This document shows positions 1 to 12,160 of a DNA stretch of 64,000 nt, one piece after another. How positions within the stretch are numbered: position 1 is the first letter of the stretch; the number at the start of each line of letters is the position of its first letter. The notes below the pieces were generated by a model that was given only the letters and a program-made list of their open reading frames with translations, was not told where the DNA came from and searched no databases. Made by a program: the position numbers and the translations under genes. Source of the stretch: Okapia johnstoni (Eukaryota > Chordata > Mammalia > Artiodactyla > Giraffidae); assembly GCA_024291935.2 (NCBI GenBank), contig CM044317.1, positions 61,370,730 through 61,434,729 on the forward strand, in the 5' to 3' direction.

Positions 1-485
1 CCCAAAGCTCATGTGCTTTCTATCATATCATGATACTGCTATGAAAAACCCACCACATATATCATCCACAATACAAAGACATTTCAAAGGGGACATAGAT
101 GGTTTTAGAGAAGTATATGAGCATTCTGAAATTAAACCAAATCTGAGTGGTTGTGCGATTTTTTGGGAAGGGACAATTTATAATTTTCATCAAATTCCCA
201 AAGGATTAAGCCATAAAATTTGAAGAACCACTGCACTCAGTGTATTTAGAAACTAACAGCCATATTCTCCTTCAGTCTCACCATATGGCATGCTGAGTTT
301 ATTCCCAACATACTCAATTTTCTCCAGAGATAGAAGCAAGGCTGGAAACCTTAGAAAGAAGAAGGAGATTAAATAATAATTAAATATACAAGAGTCCATT
401 CAGCTATGTGTGCTATTTGGCAGCTGCCCATATAATTTCTGGTTATCAGTACACCCCAGGGGCTATTGCAGGTTCATTAATATAC
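1..485. other. Unique AT-rich non-coding DNA
   Basis: No gene or young repeat is recognised. The open frame near the left edge is short and has no recognisable domain. Confidence 0.5.
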
Positions 486-562
486 TTTTAGGCTGGAAAA
501 TCCTTTGAGATCATAGAGTCCAATGCCCTCAGTTTATAGATGATAAAACCGAGTGACTCACA
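486..562 (-). repeat. L2-class LINE remnant
   Basis: The stretch reads like the reverse complement of the L2 3' end: a 'gatcatagagtccaatgc' block followed by a 'tttatagatgataaaaccga' block, the decayed form of the usual gatcatctagtccaa / cagatgaggaaactga pair. It is old and diverged, with approximate ends. Confidence 0.55.
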
Positions 563-1325
563 GATTGTCATATATCCTTTTACTGGCTTGATAATGGACT
601 TAATATTTACCCAGCAATCAGTCACTTTTGGCCATCATCTGTGCCTCCATGGTTAGCCAAAGGAAGGAGAAAACATTGGGCTCATGTTCAAACTGCCCCT
701 TCCAGTTCTAATATTGATCTAGCATAACTAGATACTATTTAGTTTTTGAGTTCTAATCAGATTTGTACGGTGGCACCACAGCCGTCTGGCACCAGTATGG
801 TCTGCAGACGATGTCAGGAAAAGTTGACATGAGGCTGAGGATTCTTGTAATCCAAATTAGTAAACCAGAAAAAAGAAGATGCACTTCTTGAATGCAGCTT
901 AATGTGGCAGACTGTGCCAATTTTGCTAATATAAGCCAAGTTATAATGATAAAATCAGTAATTTAATTAGTCTGTTGCAAATGAAAACATTCTATCTACA
1001 CTATTATTTGAAAGCATTATGATTCTATTGATTTTCTTCTCAGTAAAAATGTAAGAAGAAACTTTTTTTTCAAAAGTCCGTTTTGAAATCTTTGTGTTAA
1101 GAAGAAACTGCTACAATAAATTGCATTTTTAGACTGCACTATAAATTTCATATTGGTTCAATTTGATGTATGCTCTGACCATGGTCATTGAATATGCTCC
1201 ATTGGTACTGAAATAAATTAGATATTTGAGATAAAAAGGCCGCAGGAATATTCATTTAAATTAAACAGGCAAGAGGCCACTGTAGAGAAGACGGTTCTGG
1301 AAGGAAATCCAAGGAAGTTCTATGC
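563..1325. other. Unique AT-rich non-coding DNA
   Basis: No gene, young repeat or low-complexity tract of note is seen on either strand. Confidence 0.45.
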
Positions 1326-1327
1326 AC

Positions 1328-1402
1328 TGTGAGCCTGGGCAAATCATTGGCCTTTCTGGACCTTTGTGTTTCCTCCTACAAAACACTGAATTCTGTGTTA
1401 TT
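1328..1402 (+). repeat. MIR/L2-class fragment
   Basis: The series 'gagcctgggcaaatcattgg' then 'cctttctggacctttgtgtt' resembles the MIR/L2 core (tgtgaccttgggcaagtcact...ctctgggcctcagtttcctc). It is short and diverged. Confidence 0.5.
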
Positions 1403-1499
1403 TTTAAAGCTTATGCCAACTCAAAAGTTTTATGTCTATGATCCTATCATACTATTTTATCCCTAGATATGAAGTCAAGAAACCATACAAACATTTAAA

Positions 1500-1566
1500 T
1501 TCAGTTCAGTTCAGTTCAGTTGCTCAGTTGTGTCCAACTCTTTGCGACCCCATGAATCGCAGCACG
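1500..1566 (-). mobile_element. BovB 3'-end fragment (minus)
   Basis: Read on the plus strand it begins with the TTCAGTTCAG repeat (the reverse complement of the BovB GAACT tail) and continues through 'tgctcagttgtgtccaactc' and 'catgaatcgcagcacg'. About 67 bp is left, so this is an extremely 5'-truncated copy. I did not find a convincing TSD. Confidence 0.9.
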
Positions 1567-1685
1567 TGGTTACTAAAAATGAATTGTTATAATTGCCAAA
1601 GATCACAAGGAAAGTGGAGATTGAAATAATTAAATCAATGTATTTTGGTTGAGGTCCTGTATTTAAAGAAAGAGTTAATTATTAG

Positions 1686-1716
<31 letters not shown>
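1686..1716. repeat. (ATT)n microsatellite
   Basis: About ten uninterrupted ATT units, directly visible. It abuts an L2-class remnant on its right and is likely polymorphic in length. Confidence 0.95.
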
Positions 1717-1717
<1 letters not shown>

Positions 1718-1790
1718 ATTCTGATTCTAGAATCCTAGAACCAAAAGGAACTCTTAGAGGCCATCACTTAATACAATTCATGATAGAAAT
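1717..1790 (-). repeat. L2-class LINE remnant
   Basis: 'ctagaatcctagaaccaaaa' followed by 'ggaactcttagaggccatca' matches the reverse-complement L2 3' end (agaatgttagagctggaaggg / accttagagatcatct). It is ancient and its ends are approximate. Confidence 0.55.
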
Positions 1791-1879
1791 TTCCTCTCAA
1801 GTATCACAAAGACATAGTGTTTATCCTTCGTTTGTAATAATTAACAATGACCAAAACATCAAGTTGGATGAGGTATAAA

Positions 1880-2990
1880 AATTAATCACTCTATGTGCAA
1901 CATGAAGGTATTGGTGACCCTGAAAGAGCAGTTTCAGGGAGCAATAGGGTGAAAGACTGATGGGAGGCAGCCCAAGAGAGGCGAGAAGAGGAACCAGAGC
2001 CGGGGTACTGATGACTGTTTAGAGAAGTTCTACTCTAAAGGGGAGCAGAAAAACTGCGGTGCAGCTGGAGGGGAAGGCAGGGCACAGAAGAAGTCAAATT
2101 AAACATGTGAGAAATAATAGGTTTGTGCACTGTGGGAATGATCTTGTAGAGAAGGACAATTCTGATGATACAGAATGAAGAGGAGAAAACTGGTAGAGCA
2201 GTGTTCATGAGTAAGTACAAGGGAAGGTGATCCAGTGACCAACAAGAGCATGGGTGGGTCACCTCAATAATGTGGGCACAGAGCGGGGACCAGGTGGTTC
2301 TATTGATGGACTCTTCAGAAGCTCTCTTCTGATTGCTATTGTTTAAATGAAATAAGAAAGAAGGAGATCAGTTCAGAGACAAAAAAGAGGATGTGTGGAG
2401 GTTCAAGAAGAGAGGATGATGATGGATGAATGATGGACATACAACACAGCTGCTGGACAGTGCTAATGACCCCTTTCAGTTAATGGTCATGAACTGAAAG
2501 TGAGGCCATTATCATGGTATATGTTTTTCTCTAGAAATATTAGATTGCAAGGGATCCTGCATAGACAGAGGGTTGGATTTAGTTTCTGATGGAATTGAGG
2601 GTATAAGCTAAGGAGTAATTTTGATGACGAGCCATATAATTAAGCTGGTAGGAGGGAATTAAAGCTGTGATGGGGTGAGGGCAGTGAGAAGGTGGTGGGA
2701 TCAAGGGATTGTAGGTTCCCGGGCATTGCTTGAATTGGAGTAGTAATAATAAACAGAGCAAGATGGGAAGACAAATAGTAGTTGGGGATGCAAATAGGAT
2801 TAGGAAGGGAATGCAATTGTTGGTAATTCGAAGGTTAGACTAAAACCTCAAGGGTGGTTGTGGCAAAGTAAGAGCAAGATAAGCTCCAGATATTTTCTTC
2901 TGCAGAAGCTTTCCCTGAGTTCACCTTTCCTCTCCTCTTGCCTTTGAAGTCTCATCATATTTCATCTGCAATTGCTTGTGACTCGACTCT
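1880..2990. other. Purine-rich non-coding block, probably an ancient repeat
   Basis: This about 1.1-kb block is G/A-rich on the plus strand (for example 'aggtttgtgcactgtggg' and 'gggtgaggg'). It resembles the long, old mammalian interspersed repeat also seen at 8.37-9.07 kb and 21.2-22.6 kb. I cannot assign a family by eye. It has no coding potential: open frames are short and lack domains. Confidence 0.35.
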
Positions 2991-3250
2991 ACTTTGCATT
3001 TATTATTATTCAATAGATATGTTTTGGAGTATAAACTCCTTGAAGTGAATGTGTCAGATATCTTCATATCCCTTAGCAGCTAATGATTCCCTGACTGCAC
3101 AACTACATGCAATAAAAGCATAATATATATATCTGTTAAATGAACAGACATATAAGTAAATAATAACAGTAGTAGCTAACACTGTCTCTCTGTGCCAAGC
3201 ATTCTCCCATGTGCTTTATATAATGTTACTAAACTTTAACACCCTCCTGG
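2991..3250 (-). repeat. MIR-class remnant interrupted by BOV-A2
   Basis: 'gtagctaacactgtctctct' followed by 'gtgccaagcattctcccatg' is the reverse-complement MIR end (aacatttattgagc...tgtgccaggcactg). The BOV-A2 SINE at 3260-3535 inserted into or right after it. The sequence resumes after 3545, where further MIR homology is weak. Confidence 0.5.
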
Positions 3251-3259
3251 AGATACATG
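3251..3259. repeat. Left TSD of BOV-A2 (AGATACATG)
   Basis: AGATACATG here is repeated exactly at 3536-3544 on the other side of the BOV-A2 element. Confidence 0.9.
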
Positions 3260-3535
3260 GGAGAAGGCAATGGCAACCCACTCCAGTACTCTTGCCTGGA
3301 AAAATCCCATGGACGGAGGAGCCTGGTAGGCTGCAGTCCATGGGGTCACTAAGAGTCAGACACGACTGAACAACTTCACTTTCACTTTTCACTTTCATGC
3401 ATTAGAGAGGGAAATGGCAACCCACTCCAGTATTCTTGCCTGGAGAATCCTAGGGATGGGGGAGCCTGGTGGGCTGCTGTCTATGGGGTCGCACAGAGTC
3501 AGACACGACTGAAGTGACTTAGCAGCAGCAGCAGC
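3260..3535 (+). mobile_element. BOV-A2 SINE (dimer)
   Basis: Two BovA units lie head to tail. The first starts 'ggagaaggcaatggcaaccc' and the second starts near 3408 after the linker 'cactttcacttttcacttt'. The element ends in a (GCA)n/(CAG)n tail. A perfect 9-bp TSD fixes both ends. This is a complete, fairly young copy of a non-autonomous ruminant SINE thought to be mobilised by the BovB LINE machinery. Confidence 0.95.
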
Positions 3536-3544
3536 AGATACATG
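3536..3544. repeat. Right TSD of BOV-A2
   Basis: Exact copy of AGATACATG at 3251-3259. Confidence 0.9.
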
Positions 3545-3700
3545 ATGCTTATAATACATGTACAGTAACTGTGAGAAGAGAATGATTTAACTGACTCACA
3601 TGATAAGACTGTAGTCAGGGGATGTGCATCAGTGAACATGTGACAGGCAGGGGGCTTCTGGCTGAAGAAGGTCAGGGATTTTATATAGTAGGGTAGGCAA

Positions 3701-4237
3701 ATGAAATTCAAAGATGCTTGCTCCTTGGAAGAAAAGCAATGACAAACCTAGACAGTGTATTAAAAAGCAGAGACATTACTTTGCCTACAAAAGTCCGTAT
3801 AGTTAAAGCTATGGTTTTTCCAGTAGTCATGTTTCGATGTGAGAGCTGGACAATATAAAAGGCTGAGCACCGAAGAATTGATGCTTTGGAACTATGGTGC
3901 TGGAGAAGACTCTTGAGAGTCCCTTGGACTGCAAGGAGATCAAACCAATCAATCCTAAAGGAAATCAACCCTGAATATTCACTGGAAGGTCTGATGCTGA
4001 AGCTGAAGCTCCAGTACTTTGGCCACCTGATTTGAAGAGCTGACTCATTGGAAAAGACCCTGATCCTGGGAAAGATTGAAGGCAGGAGGAGAAGGGGTGA
4101 CAGAGGATGAGATGGTTGGATGGCATCACTGAGTCAACAGACATTAGTTTGAGCTGGGAGATAGTGAAGGACAGGAAAGCCTGGGCGTGCTGCAGTCCAT
4201 GGGGTTGCAAAGATTCTGACACGACTGAGCAACTGAC
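3701..4237 (+). mobile_element. BovB 3' end (plus), 5'-truncated
   Basis: The BovB 3' region runs from the 'cttgctccttggaagaaaagc' block through 'ccttggactgcaaggagatc' and 'ggccacctgatttgaagagc' to 'gacacgactgagcaactgac'. Translated, the left part corresponds to the C-terminal part of the BovB reverse-transcriptase polyprotein but contains stops (for example in the 'gacaatataaaaggctgag' segment). It lacks the terminal GAACT repeats and no TSD is obvious, so it is an older copy. Confidence 0.9.
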
Positions 4238-4242
4238 CAACA

Positions 4243-4564
4243 AAGTGCCAGCAAACTTTTTCTATAAAAGGCCAGAGAGTAAATATATTTTTAGTGGCCA
4301 TATGGTCTCTGTAGCAACTAGTCAACCCTGCCATTGTAGAATGAAATCAGCCACAGATAATCCATAAAGGAACAAGGGTGGCTATGTTCCCATAAAACTT
4401 TATTTACAAATACTGAAATTTGAATATCATATAGCTATCATGTGTCACAATATATCCTTCTTTGGATGTTTTTCAACCATTTAAAAGTGTAAATGGTCCC
4501 AGGTAGTACAAAAACTAGTGACAGGTCTTTAACCCAAAGGTTATATACAGTTTGCTGACTTCTG
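4243..4564 (+). mobile_element. hAT-Charlie-type MITE fossil
   Basis: The ends form a degenerate terminal inverted repeat ('tgccagcaaact' on the left, 'agtttgctgacttctg' on the right). Inside are 'gtggccatatggtctctgta', 'ataaaactttatttacaaat' and 'tttttcaaccatttaaaagt', typical of an abundant old mammalian non-autonomous hAT family. I am not sure of the exact MER number. It carries no transposase sequence. The BovB 3' end stops only about 6 bp to its left. Confidence 0.7.
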
Positions 4565-4799
4565 GGACAGAAAAAAGTCCTCATGGTTTTGGCTTAGGCA
4601 GCAGTTTTCAGTTGATAGAAACTCAGGTTGGTCATTGTTCTTGTTCTCATGCTTCTTGCCCTAGGGTTTTTGATATAATCCCATAACCATCTGAAAAGTA
4701 TTTCCTGAAAACTTTATTAGCTCGTCAAAATTCACAGGGTTGGTAGATGCCAAAAAGAAAGAAAAGGTAACAAATAAAGAAGGCAAGTTCGGGAAACTG

Positions 4800-4945
4800 A
4801 AGACTCTATCATGTCTATGTTAGTTCTTTTACAAAAGCAAAGACTAGAGAAATTAAGTGACTTTTTCAACTAACAGAGCTGGATGAGAACTGTGGACTTA
4901 TCTGGTCCTCATTCCCTTGGCCACCCTATAATACAATGATAAATC
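4800..4945 (-). repeat. MIR-class remnant
   Basis: 'gagaaattaagtgacttttt' followed by 'aactaacagagctggatgag' and 'tctggtcctcattcccttgg' mirrors the reverse-complement MIR body (gttaagtaacttgcccaagg...gtggcagagctggga). Heavily diverged. Confidence 0.5.
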
Positions 4946-7900
4946 ATGCTAAGGATTAATTAATGCCTTGCTCTGAATGTGCTCAAAATACTTCATCTGC
5001 CATGCACACAGAATGTTCTGTATGTATTTATTATTTGAATAAATTAAGTCACATTTAATTAAATAATGGCATGGTGAGAGAGTAAGTGTTCAGTGCCATC
5101 TTAATCAGTGGAGTAATTTAGGCTTTTATGAAAGGTAAGGGTACTCTACTAACCAGCTATTAAAAAGCAAAACACACTCTTTCTGAACTAGTACAAATTC
5201 CATTTGAGTAAACTATCCCATTATCTGCCATAGCTAAATCTCCAAAAGCTGTGACAGTAGAGAGAAGGAAAAAAAAAAAAAAAAAAACACCAAGTCTCTG
5301 ATGGGTGAAAATTTCCAGGTGAAATACATTAAATGACCTCAGCCCTGCATTTTCAAGCTTCCTCTCCATAGCCCAAATTTCATAAAATACAGGGTAATTT
5401 CTACAGCTAAGATTAGATTCTAATGGACACAAAAAGGCCTATTTTCCAAACACATGCATATGTTCCCTCTTTTCTACTTGATCCACTTGACTCACCTTTG
5501 ATGAAGTACTTGATCTTCCCTGTATCCCTCTGTTTATATAAGGACATAATGAAATGGAATGATGTTCGAAGAATGGGGTTATTTTAGACACTATTGGAAG
5601 CCAATATGATCCTTTGGCTGCATGAGGACAAATCCCTAGCTAAAGAAGGGAACTGTGCATCTGGCAAAGAATGAACACCAATCAGACCTATTTTAGCTTT
5701 ACCAGGTTGACTTTCCTTTACATTAAAGGAAAATCTGTAATTAGAATGTTTTTGGCGTTGTATTTTAAGACCAAGCAGAAAGATATAAAGAAATCTAGAA
5801 GAGTCATAGTTTTTCAACTGAAAGTTTCAAGTATTAGGAGAATTGATTTTACCCGTAATAAGATTGATACATTATTAAAGTTTATTTTTTAAAAAATCTT
5901 AATTCTCTTTCATTCTATTCAGTGGTGGCTCTCCTTGGTTATTACAGTATCAACAGGGTATTAACTGCCAATGATGGATAAGTAATAAACCATGCTGGAA
6001 AAAAGAAAACTAATTATGTTCCTTTTGCTTCTTCACAACAGGAAATATGCAGTTGCTTATAAGAGCAGTTAAATAAACAGTAATAATAATTTTAGCAATA
6101 ATAAAACTCTGTTTGTATAAATGCAAGTCTTGGTTTTTTTCCCCTCTCCTTTTCCGTGTTGCAAATTTATCACTTCCATCTGCTGAATAAACAGATACAT
6201 TTCTGGGTTATGATGTTTGTTATACAAAACATTTCACAGGCAAAGGAAAGCAGGGAACAGTTCCTGATAAAGGAATTCATTCTAAATAGCTCCACGCCTG
6301 AGTACACACATAGAAATTTCAATGACTTCAGGAAATGCCATATGCAGATATTCAAGGATGTTTTAAAAGGTTTAGTTCCAGAGATGTATTCCTATATCCC
6401 TTGCTGAGCAGAAATGCTTTCATTAAAGGCTGCCTTGTCTATGTTATAGTTTTAATTATAAAGGAAAAAGCAATGACTGATTTTTTTTTTTACTCTGATA
6501 TTTTAAAATATATTTTAAAATTCCCCAAACATGAAAAGGTCACCCTAATTATTCCTGATGAGAGAGGACCGTGGCTCTCATTTCTTACTTTTGGTAAAGG
6601 CCACCTGGGATGGGTTTCTGGGGGTTTGGTTAGTGTGAGAAACAATAGATGATTAAACACAGCCACCCATGACTGACAGCTGTTTCCTGACATTTGGGTT
6701 GAGTCATGAGGGAAGAAACCCAAAAGGGACATGGGAGCAGGTTTACACGTGCTCCTCAATTATTCTTATGAGATTTATATAGCTCCATAAATGAACACTA
6801 TGCTGTAATAAAAAAATACGTCAAAATCAATAGAAATTCTGTTTAATTTTTTTACCTCTTGAATTTGAGTGTAGGCCATTTAAAATGTTATTCTTTTTCT
6901 TGTCATTATTACCAAGGCATTTTTTGTATAATCTTGCTTGCAGATTTACCAGTCTTATAGGATTTGAGTCCAAATGAACAGAAAAATTCTCCTCAATTAA
7001 CAGTAAAATAAAATGAAATAAAATGAAAACTGAGATGAATTTAACAGCTTGGGAGGAATGTTAGGCCTTTTTCATTCACTAAAAAAGCAGTGATATTTCA
7101 GTATTCTTTAAAAATTCAATAAAGTGTGAGACTATAAACTCTTATAACAAATCTCCAAGGTTTTAATTGTTCATCAGTGTATTCAGATTCCTTGAATACC
7201 AATTTCCACTAGAAGCTGAAGGCTGGTGGCTGGGAGAGTAGAGAAGAAAGTACATGCTTGAGGTTGAGGTAAAGATGAAATGAACAGGGAGTGATAAGAA
7301 CCTTTGAGTGAATTTACATGAAAAAAGACCAAGTCTAAGGAAACACTTTTTTCTTTGCATAAAATTTCATGCACACATGGAGATCTCAAAGGATTCCTTT
7401 TGAAGACAGATGGAAATGTGTTCTCCACAGCAAACGACAGAGTGCAGCTAACAAGATCAGGTTATCAGTAATTCACCACTCAGGAAAAACTCCAAAGCTT
7501 AGTAAAGAATCATGCATGACAACAATAATAAGCTATTTTCATTCTGCTTCTACCTTATTGCATCTATTGCATTTGGAGAAATAGGCAGTGCACTATAGGT
7601 TTGCTGATCAACACTGGACAACTTTAATGACAGAAATCATCTATTTAAAAGTTAAGAATTAGGCAAAGAAAACTGGAACTATGTAAGGATATTAAAACTT
7701 TAGGATTATTCCTTGGTCATATTTCTTCACAAGAAAAGTCAGTGCCTTCTGTCAATGTTTAGATGTGTTTGCTTGGGTGTTTATTAGCGTTGAACTAAAA
7801 GCAAGAATGTGTATGCAATGATACTGAATTGTGAAAGTACTGCTTCAGGGAATGCCCTGTAAATCGTGCTTGTTCTTAGCATAGGATAAGAGGCATGAAG

Positions 7901-8365
7901 AGCAGCAAACTGCACTACTGGCTTCCGCAATGAAAGTATAGCTTCAACTTTAACTTGTTTTTTTCTACTTAGGGAAAAATAGGTGGAATCTGTGCTCGGT
8001 GTGTTTTACAAAGTTGGAAATGTAGATTATGCAGTGATGGAGTATAACAAAGCTGTCCCATATTTTTGTTGCAATTGCAGTGAGATTTAAATGATGAAAA
8101 CACCAGTAAAGGGTGCTCTTCATTCTGGAAGCATCCACATTTGTATTGGCTCCTGAAGACTGTCCTCATCTCAGTGCTTCCTGAGAATGCCCTTGTTATA
8201 GTCAGGACATGGTCCAATATGGTGAGATTTACCTTAAAGGGATGGGGCAGGGCAGGAGAATCAGAGAGAGGGACTGTCTTCTGCAGGTGGCCATGGTCTG
8301 CTGGGCGGAAGAGGGCTACCTTTCAGAAGTTGAGAGAGAGTTTGGACGCACTGGCTCTAGTTCGC
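4946..8365. other. Unique non-coding DNA with a few regulatory-like motifs
   Basis: No gene or recognised young transposon lies in this 3.4-kb stretch. A 19-base A-run sits at 5269-5287. At 6674-6706 a short segment combines TGACAG, CAGCTG and TGAGTCA motifs. At 7971 a pyrimidine tract ends in AG, but no matching donor follows. Open frames are 60-105 codons, overlap on both strands and show no domains. Confidence 0.45.
5269..5287. repeat. Poly-A tract (19 A)
   Basis: Uninterrupted run of A. I see no retroposon body attached to it on the left. Confidence 0.9.
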
Positions 8366-8367
8366 TG

Positions 8368-9075
8368 ATCCATTCAACAAATACTTACTGAGAAACTGTT
8401 ATTTAGCAGACACTAGGGCAAGTAGTAGGAACACTATGGTAAATAGCCCTGGTCCCTAGCTTCAGATAGCTTAGGGAACAGCAAGGAAAGAATTCCTACA
8501 AAGAACAGAAAAGGGAAGGCACTTATAATCCAGGATGATAAACAGGACCAAAGCAGAAGTCCATGGCCTGGGAACCAGAGAAGGATCCACAAAGGCAGCC
8601 AAACCAGCCCAGGAGGGCTTCTCAGAGAAACACTATCTACGTGAACCCTGAAGAGAGTGAGGTTTTCCAGGATAGGGATGCTTGTGGTTATGTGTGTGGG
8701 TTACAGAGAGAGAGTACAGACACAGAGACACAGAGAGGAAGAGGAAGATGTTAGTAAAAGTATTCCACATAGAGGGGAAAAAATCATGAAGAACGTGGGA
8801 AGGTGAAAGTCATTCAGGGTGACTGGAGCATGGAGTGGGAAGTTGAGGCGACTCAGGCCAATGTCAACTTAGGAAGGGCCTTTTTAGGCCAGATTCAGGA
8901 TTCTTCACTTGTTCCTAAGGACAATAGGATGCTATATTCCAGGACACAGGTGATCATATAGGTCAACATTTGGCAGACAATGGAGTTAAAAAAAGACTTA
9001 AAATGGACATGGTGAGCTGAGTCTGAAAGGAGACTCTGGGCTACATTACAGAGCCTTTCAACAGATAAAATAATT
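8368..9075 (+). repeat. Ancient mammalian interspersed repeat (L2-class-like)
   Basis: It starts with 'ccattcaacaaatacttact', the decayed form of the common 'tcattcaacaaatatttattgag' module. It continues through 'cttctcagagaaacactatc', 'gaagaacgtgggaaggtg' and 'aggaagggcctttttaggcc', matching in order a long old element present in many mammals. The family name is uncertain. It contains stops in every frame. Confidence 0.5.
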
Positions 9076-9869
9076 CTGGCCACAGGCTGAAATTTGGGAG
9101 GTAGACTCCCCTCCCATCAGGCAGTGGGGAGGGAACCCATGACATATCACTGGGAAGGGGGATCAGAGCCAGTTATCCAAATCTAGTTAATAAAATGGGA
9201 CTCAAAATCAGACTTGTCCCAATCACATAGTTGATTATAGCTGAGTCTTCTGAATATTGAATTATGAAATTATTTCCAATATTTTCTGTCTTCCACGTGG
9301 CAAATGATGTCTCTAAAGTTTATTTCATTACAGTGACATTCAAAAAGTTCAAAAGTATGATATTTTTGAAGGCAGAAAAAATATTACACTCATCTCTTCC
9401 ATTTTGGATGAGCCTTCAGAGATTCAATTTCCATTTGTATGCCTTTGAAGATAATCTGACCTGCTTATTCACAATTTACCATTAAACCAAAGTAGGGCAC
9501 TTCCAGCTATAGACAGAGACTTTAAGAATCATAAAAACTAGTAAGTAATAAAGTCATAAACCCTCTCATCATCACCAGGCTAACAATGCAATCTGTAAAC
9601 GTGAGAGCGTCAGGTCAATGGGTTTGTGGTTACACACTGAAGCCACTCATTCTACTTCTTTAAGGCAATAGTCTAATAAGTTTGGCAAAGTTCTTATTAG
9701 GAACAGATTTTGAGCATGAAAATAAGAGTTCAGATATCATTTAATTGGGAATGCAGAATAAGAAATGTACTCTGGGATATGTCTGACTATTTCCCCAAAT
9801 AACACATCACACCTTTGTCTCAGTGGTCCCTTCCAAAATATCTCAGTGTTTCACATATTTTATCTTACC
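9076..9869. other. Unique non-coding DNA
   Basis: No repeat or gene recognised. The plus-strand open frame at 9264-9485 has no recognisable domain. Confidence 0.45.
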
Positions 9870-9884
9870 GCATCTTTAGTCAGC
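9870..9884. repeat. Left TSD of Bov-tA
   Basis: GCATCTTTAGTCAGC, repeated with one mismatch at 10091-10105. Confidence 0.88.
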
Positions 9885-10090
9885 TGGGCTTCCCTGGTGG
9901 CTCAGCTGGTAAAGAATCTTCCTGCAATGTGACAGACTCATGTTCAATCCCTGGGTCGGAAAGATCCTCTGGAGAAGGGAATGGCAACCCACTCCAGTAT
10001 TCTTGCCTGCAGAATCCCATGGACAGAGGAGCCTGGTGGGCTATAGTCCATGAGGTGGCAACGAGTCAGACACAACTGAACAACAAAGCA
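9885..10090 (+). mobile_element. Bov-tA SINE
   Basis: The tRNA-derived head 'gggcttccctggtggctcag' is followed by the BovA body 'gaatggcaacccactccagt' and the 3' end 'gagtcagacacaactgaaca'. Near-full length and delimited by a 15-bp TSD with one mismatch. Confidence 0.95.
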
Positions 10091-10105
10091 GCATCTTTAG
10101 CCAGC
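10091..10105. repeat. Right TSD of Bov-tA
   Basis: GCATCTTTAGCCAGC, 14 of 15 identical to 9870-9884. Confidence 0.88.
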
Positions 10106-12160
10106 AGTACAACGTATATGGGTGCTAATAAGGGTAACACGATCCTTTAATTAAAAATACATGATTTAAAATGAATTAGACTTTATGAAGTACGCCAGTG
10201 TAGTCCCACAATGTTAGATCTAACTCTCGGAATGATGGTTCTGTATAATACAGTTTTATCATGAAAGTTTTAAAAGCTTGTCCTGAATGTAATAGAATTC
10301 CTTTGAAAGGCCAGAGATGCTTTTTGGCCAGCTTTTAAAGAGACTGATAAAAATAAACTTCTTTTCTCCCTGAGGCAGCAGCCTTCAGATTCCTTGCCTT
10401 CCGTGTCTATTTCCCCATCCCCTGCGGCCACCTGGAACACAGCTCACTGGCTGCACTGATGTTCTGGATGTCGGGGTGGGAGGGAAATCAAATGTGAATA
10501 GAGAGGTAAGCTTTTAACTCATAAGTCAGTAAAGGGAAGGGGAAGTAGAAGATACTGTGGTTACCCTCTTTTTCCACCTTCTTCAGCCTAGGCATGCTGT
10601 GAAGTCTCCGAGGGGACACCACAATATGGTTTAGCTTTTCACAGTCTGGCAAAGCCTCCAGGAACACACTGAATTGTTTATTTCAGATAGACCCTTTGCT
10701 GCATTCAGCCCCCAGAAAATAAGCGCGACAATTAGCCTCTTTGCTGAAGACATTGGGAGATGGCAGGAAATTACATAGGAAGTGCACCAGAGGGAAAAAA
10801 CAAGCTCCTTCTACAAAAAACACAAGGTGCTGATGAAACTTGGCACTTGGATCGACTAAAATCAAGTAAGATTTTTGAACACTTGAAAGGAGTGAATTGA
10901 AGTCATGGTTTAAATTTGCTATGGATGGAATGTACGTACAGAAATAATCTTTAAGACAACATTCAGAAACTGTATGAATATATATATCTATTAAATACAC
11001 ATAATAGTTTGAACCCCTTAAGCACCTTATGTGGAGACATTAAGTGAGGGAATATTTTTCTTTCTAAAATGACTGGCATATTGATGTAAAAAAATTCCCA
11101 TCTTCTTGTTTATTTTGAAAGCTACCTTTCAAAAATGTAATACGCTGCCATTGGCATCTTTGAACTCACTATTCCATTTTTCAAGCAGTCTCAGAGTTGA
11201 ATCCTGCATTCTTGCCATATGCCAAGGGTTAGGCCATTAATATGTAAAAGAAGCTGGTATCCAGAGAATTGACTTTATAATTGGAGAACACCAAAATAAA
11301 CCTAACACTTCTATAACAATGCTGCACCCCAGCATCCCTGTTCTCTTAGGCTATTAGGCCATGTCCAATTTTCTCGGTCTGTTGGAGGATACAGCTGCCT
11401 CCATGTGCCAGGGAAGCTTTAATTATAGGGACTTTTCCTCCCACTGGAAAGCCTCTTCCTGTGGTTTGAAAGTTTGAATTATTCAAGCCCATGTTAATAC
11501 ACTGTACTGAATGCTCTGTTTGGCCCACTGAGGTGCACCTGGAACTGTTCTGTTTCCACAGATTCGATTTCTTTCTTTGCCTCTCTCGCCATCTCCCTCC
11601 CTCCGGTTCCTATCTTTTCTCATCCCCTTCGATCCTATTATTAAAGGCAAGAACCAAGGAACACTGAGCACAGAGAGACCCATGGAATTTGGCACAGCTA
11701 ATCTCATAGACTATTCATGTGCAATCACAAGAAAAATAATCTCTCAACTAAAAATTCCTCAAGTATAAAGCTTTATTCCCTAAACCTTTTTTTTGTTTTT
11801 TTTTTTTACATAAAGTAATACAACTTCTATACTTTGGTAGCCAGAATTTCAGGACTTTTAAATCTATTTCTCCCAAATCCAAGCTGTTAATTTGGTTTTG
11901 CTCCTTAAGTATTATCAACATGAAAATTATTACTCTTTCCTATTTAAGGTAGCCAGAGCTGATACAGATAAATCCTGTTTTAATACCAAATTCCAGATTT
12001 CAGTCTTTGATTAGTTTTTTAGGCTTTGCTCAAGATATCAACCCTAATTTTCCTTTATTCTAATTGCTAGTCTAGTTTTGAGTTGTCACTGTGATTTCTT
12101 TAGAACCAAAGTCATCGTCAAGATAATATGTGGTATCCTTGGATTAAAGGTTACTATGAT
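10106..12160. other. Unique non-coding DNA
   Basis: No gene recognised. A 105-codon minus-strand frame (10683-11000) is open but has no recognisable domain, conserved start context or splice signals. 'gaggtaagc' near 10503 is an isolated donor-like string. Confidence 0.45.

Noticed and set aside
6335..6652. 105-codon plus-strand open frame
   Set aside because: Overlapped by an antisense frame of similar size, no domain, AT-rich chance frame.
7955..8060. Possible 3' splice site (pyrimidine tract then AG at 7971-7972)
   Set aside because: The frame after it stops within about 75 bp and no plausible donor follows at exon-like distance.
9885..9960. tRNA-like segments at the heads of Bov-tA copies
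   Set aside because: They are the tRNA-derived 5' parts of SINEs and not tRNA genes; no intact cloverleaf is expected and the B-box-like 'ggttcaatcc' is part of the SINE.
10683..11000. 105-codon minus-strand open frame in unique DNA
   Set aside because: No recognisable domain, no paired splice sites, and length within chance expectation for 64 kb on six frames.
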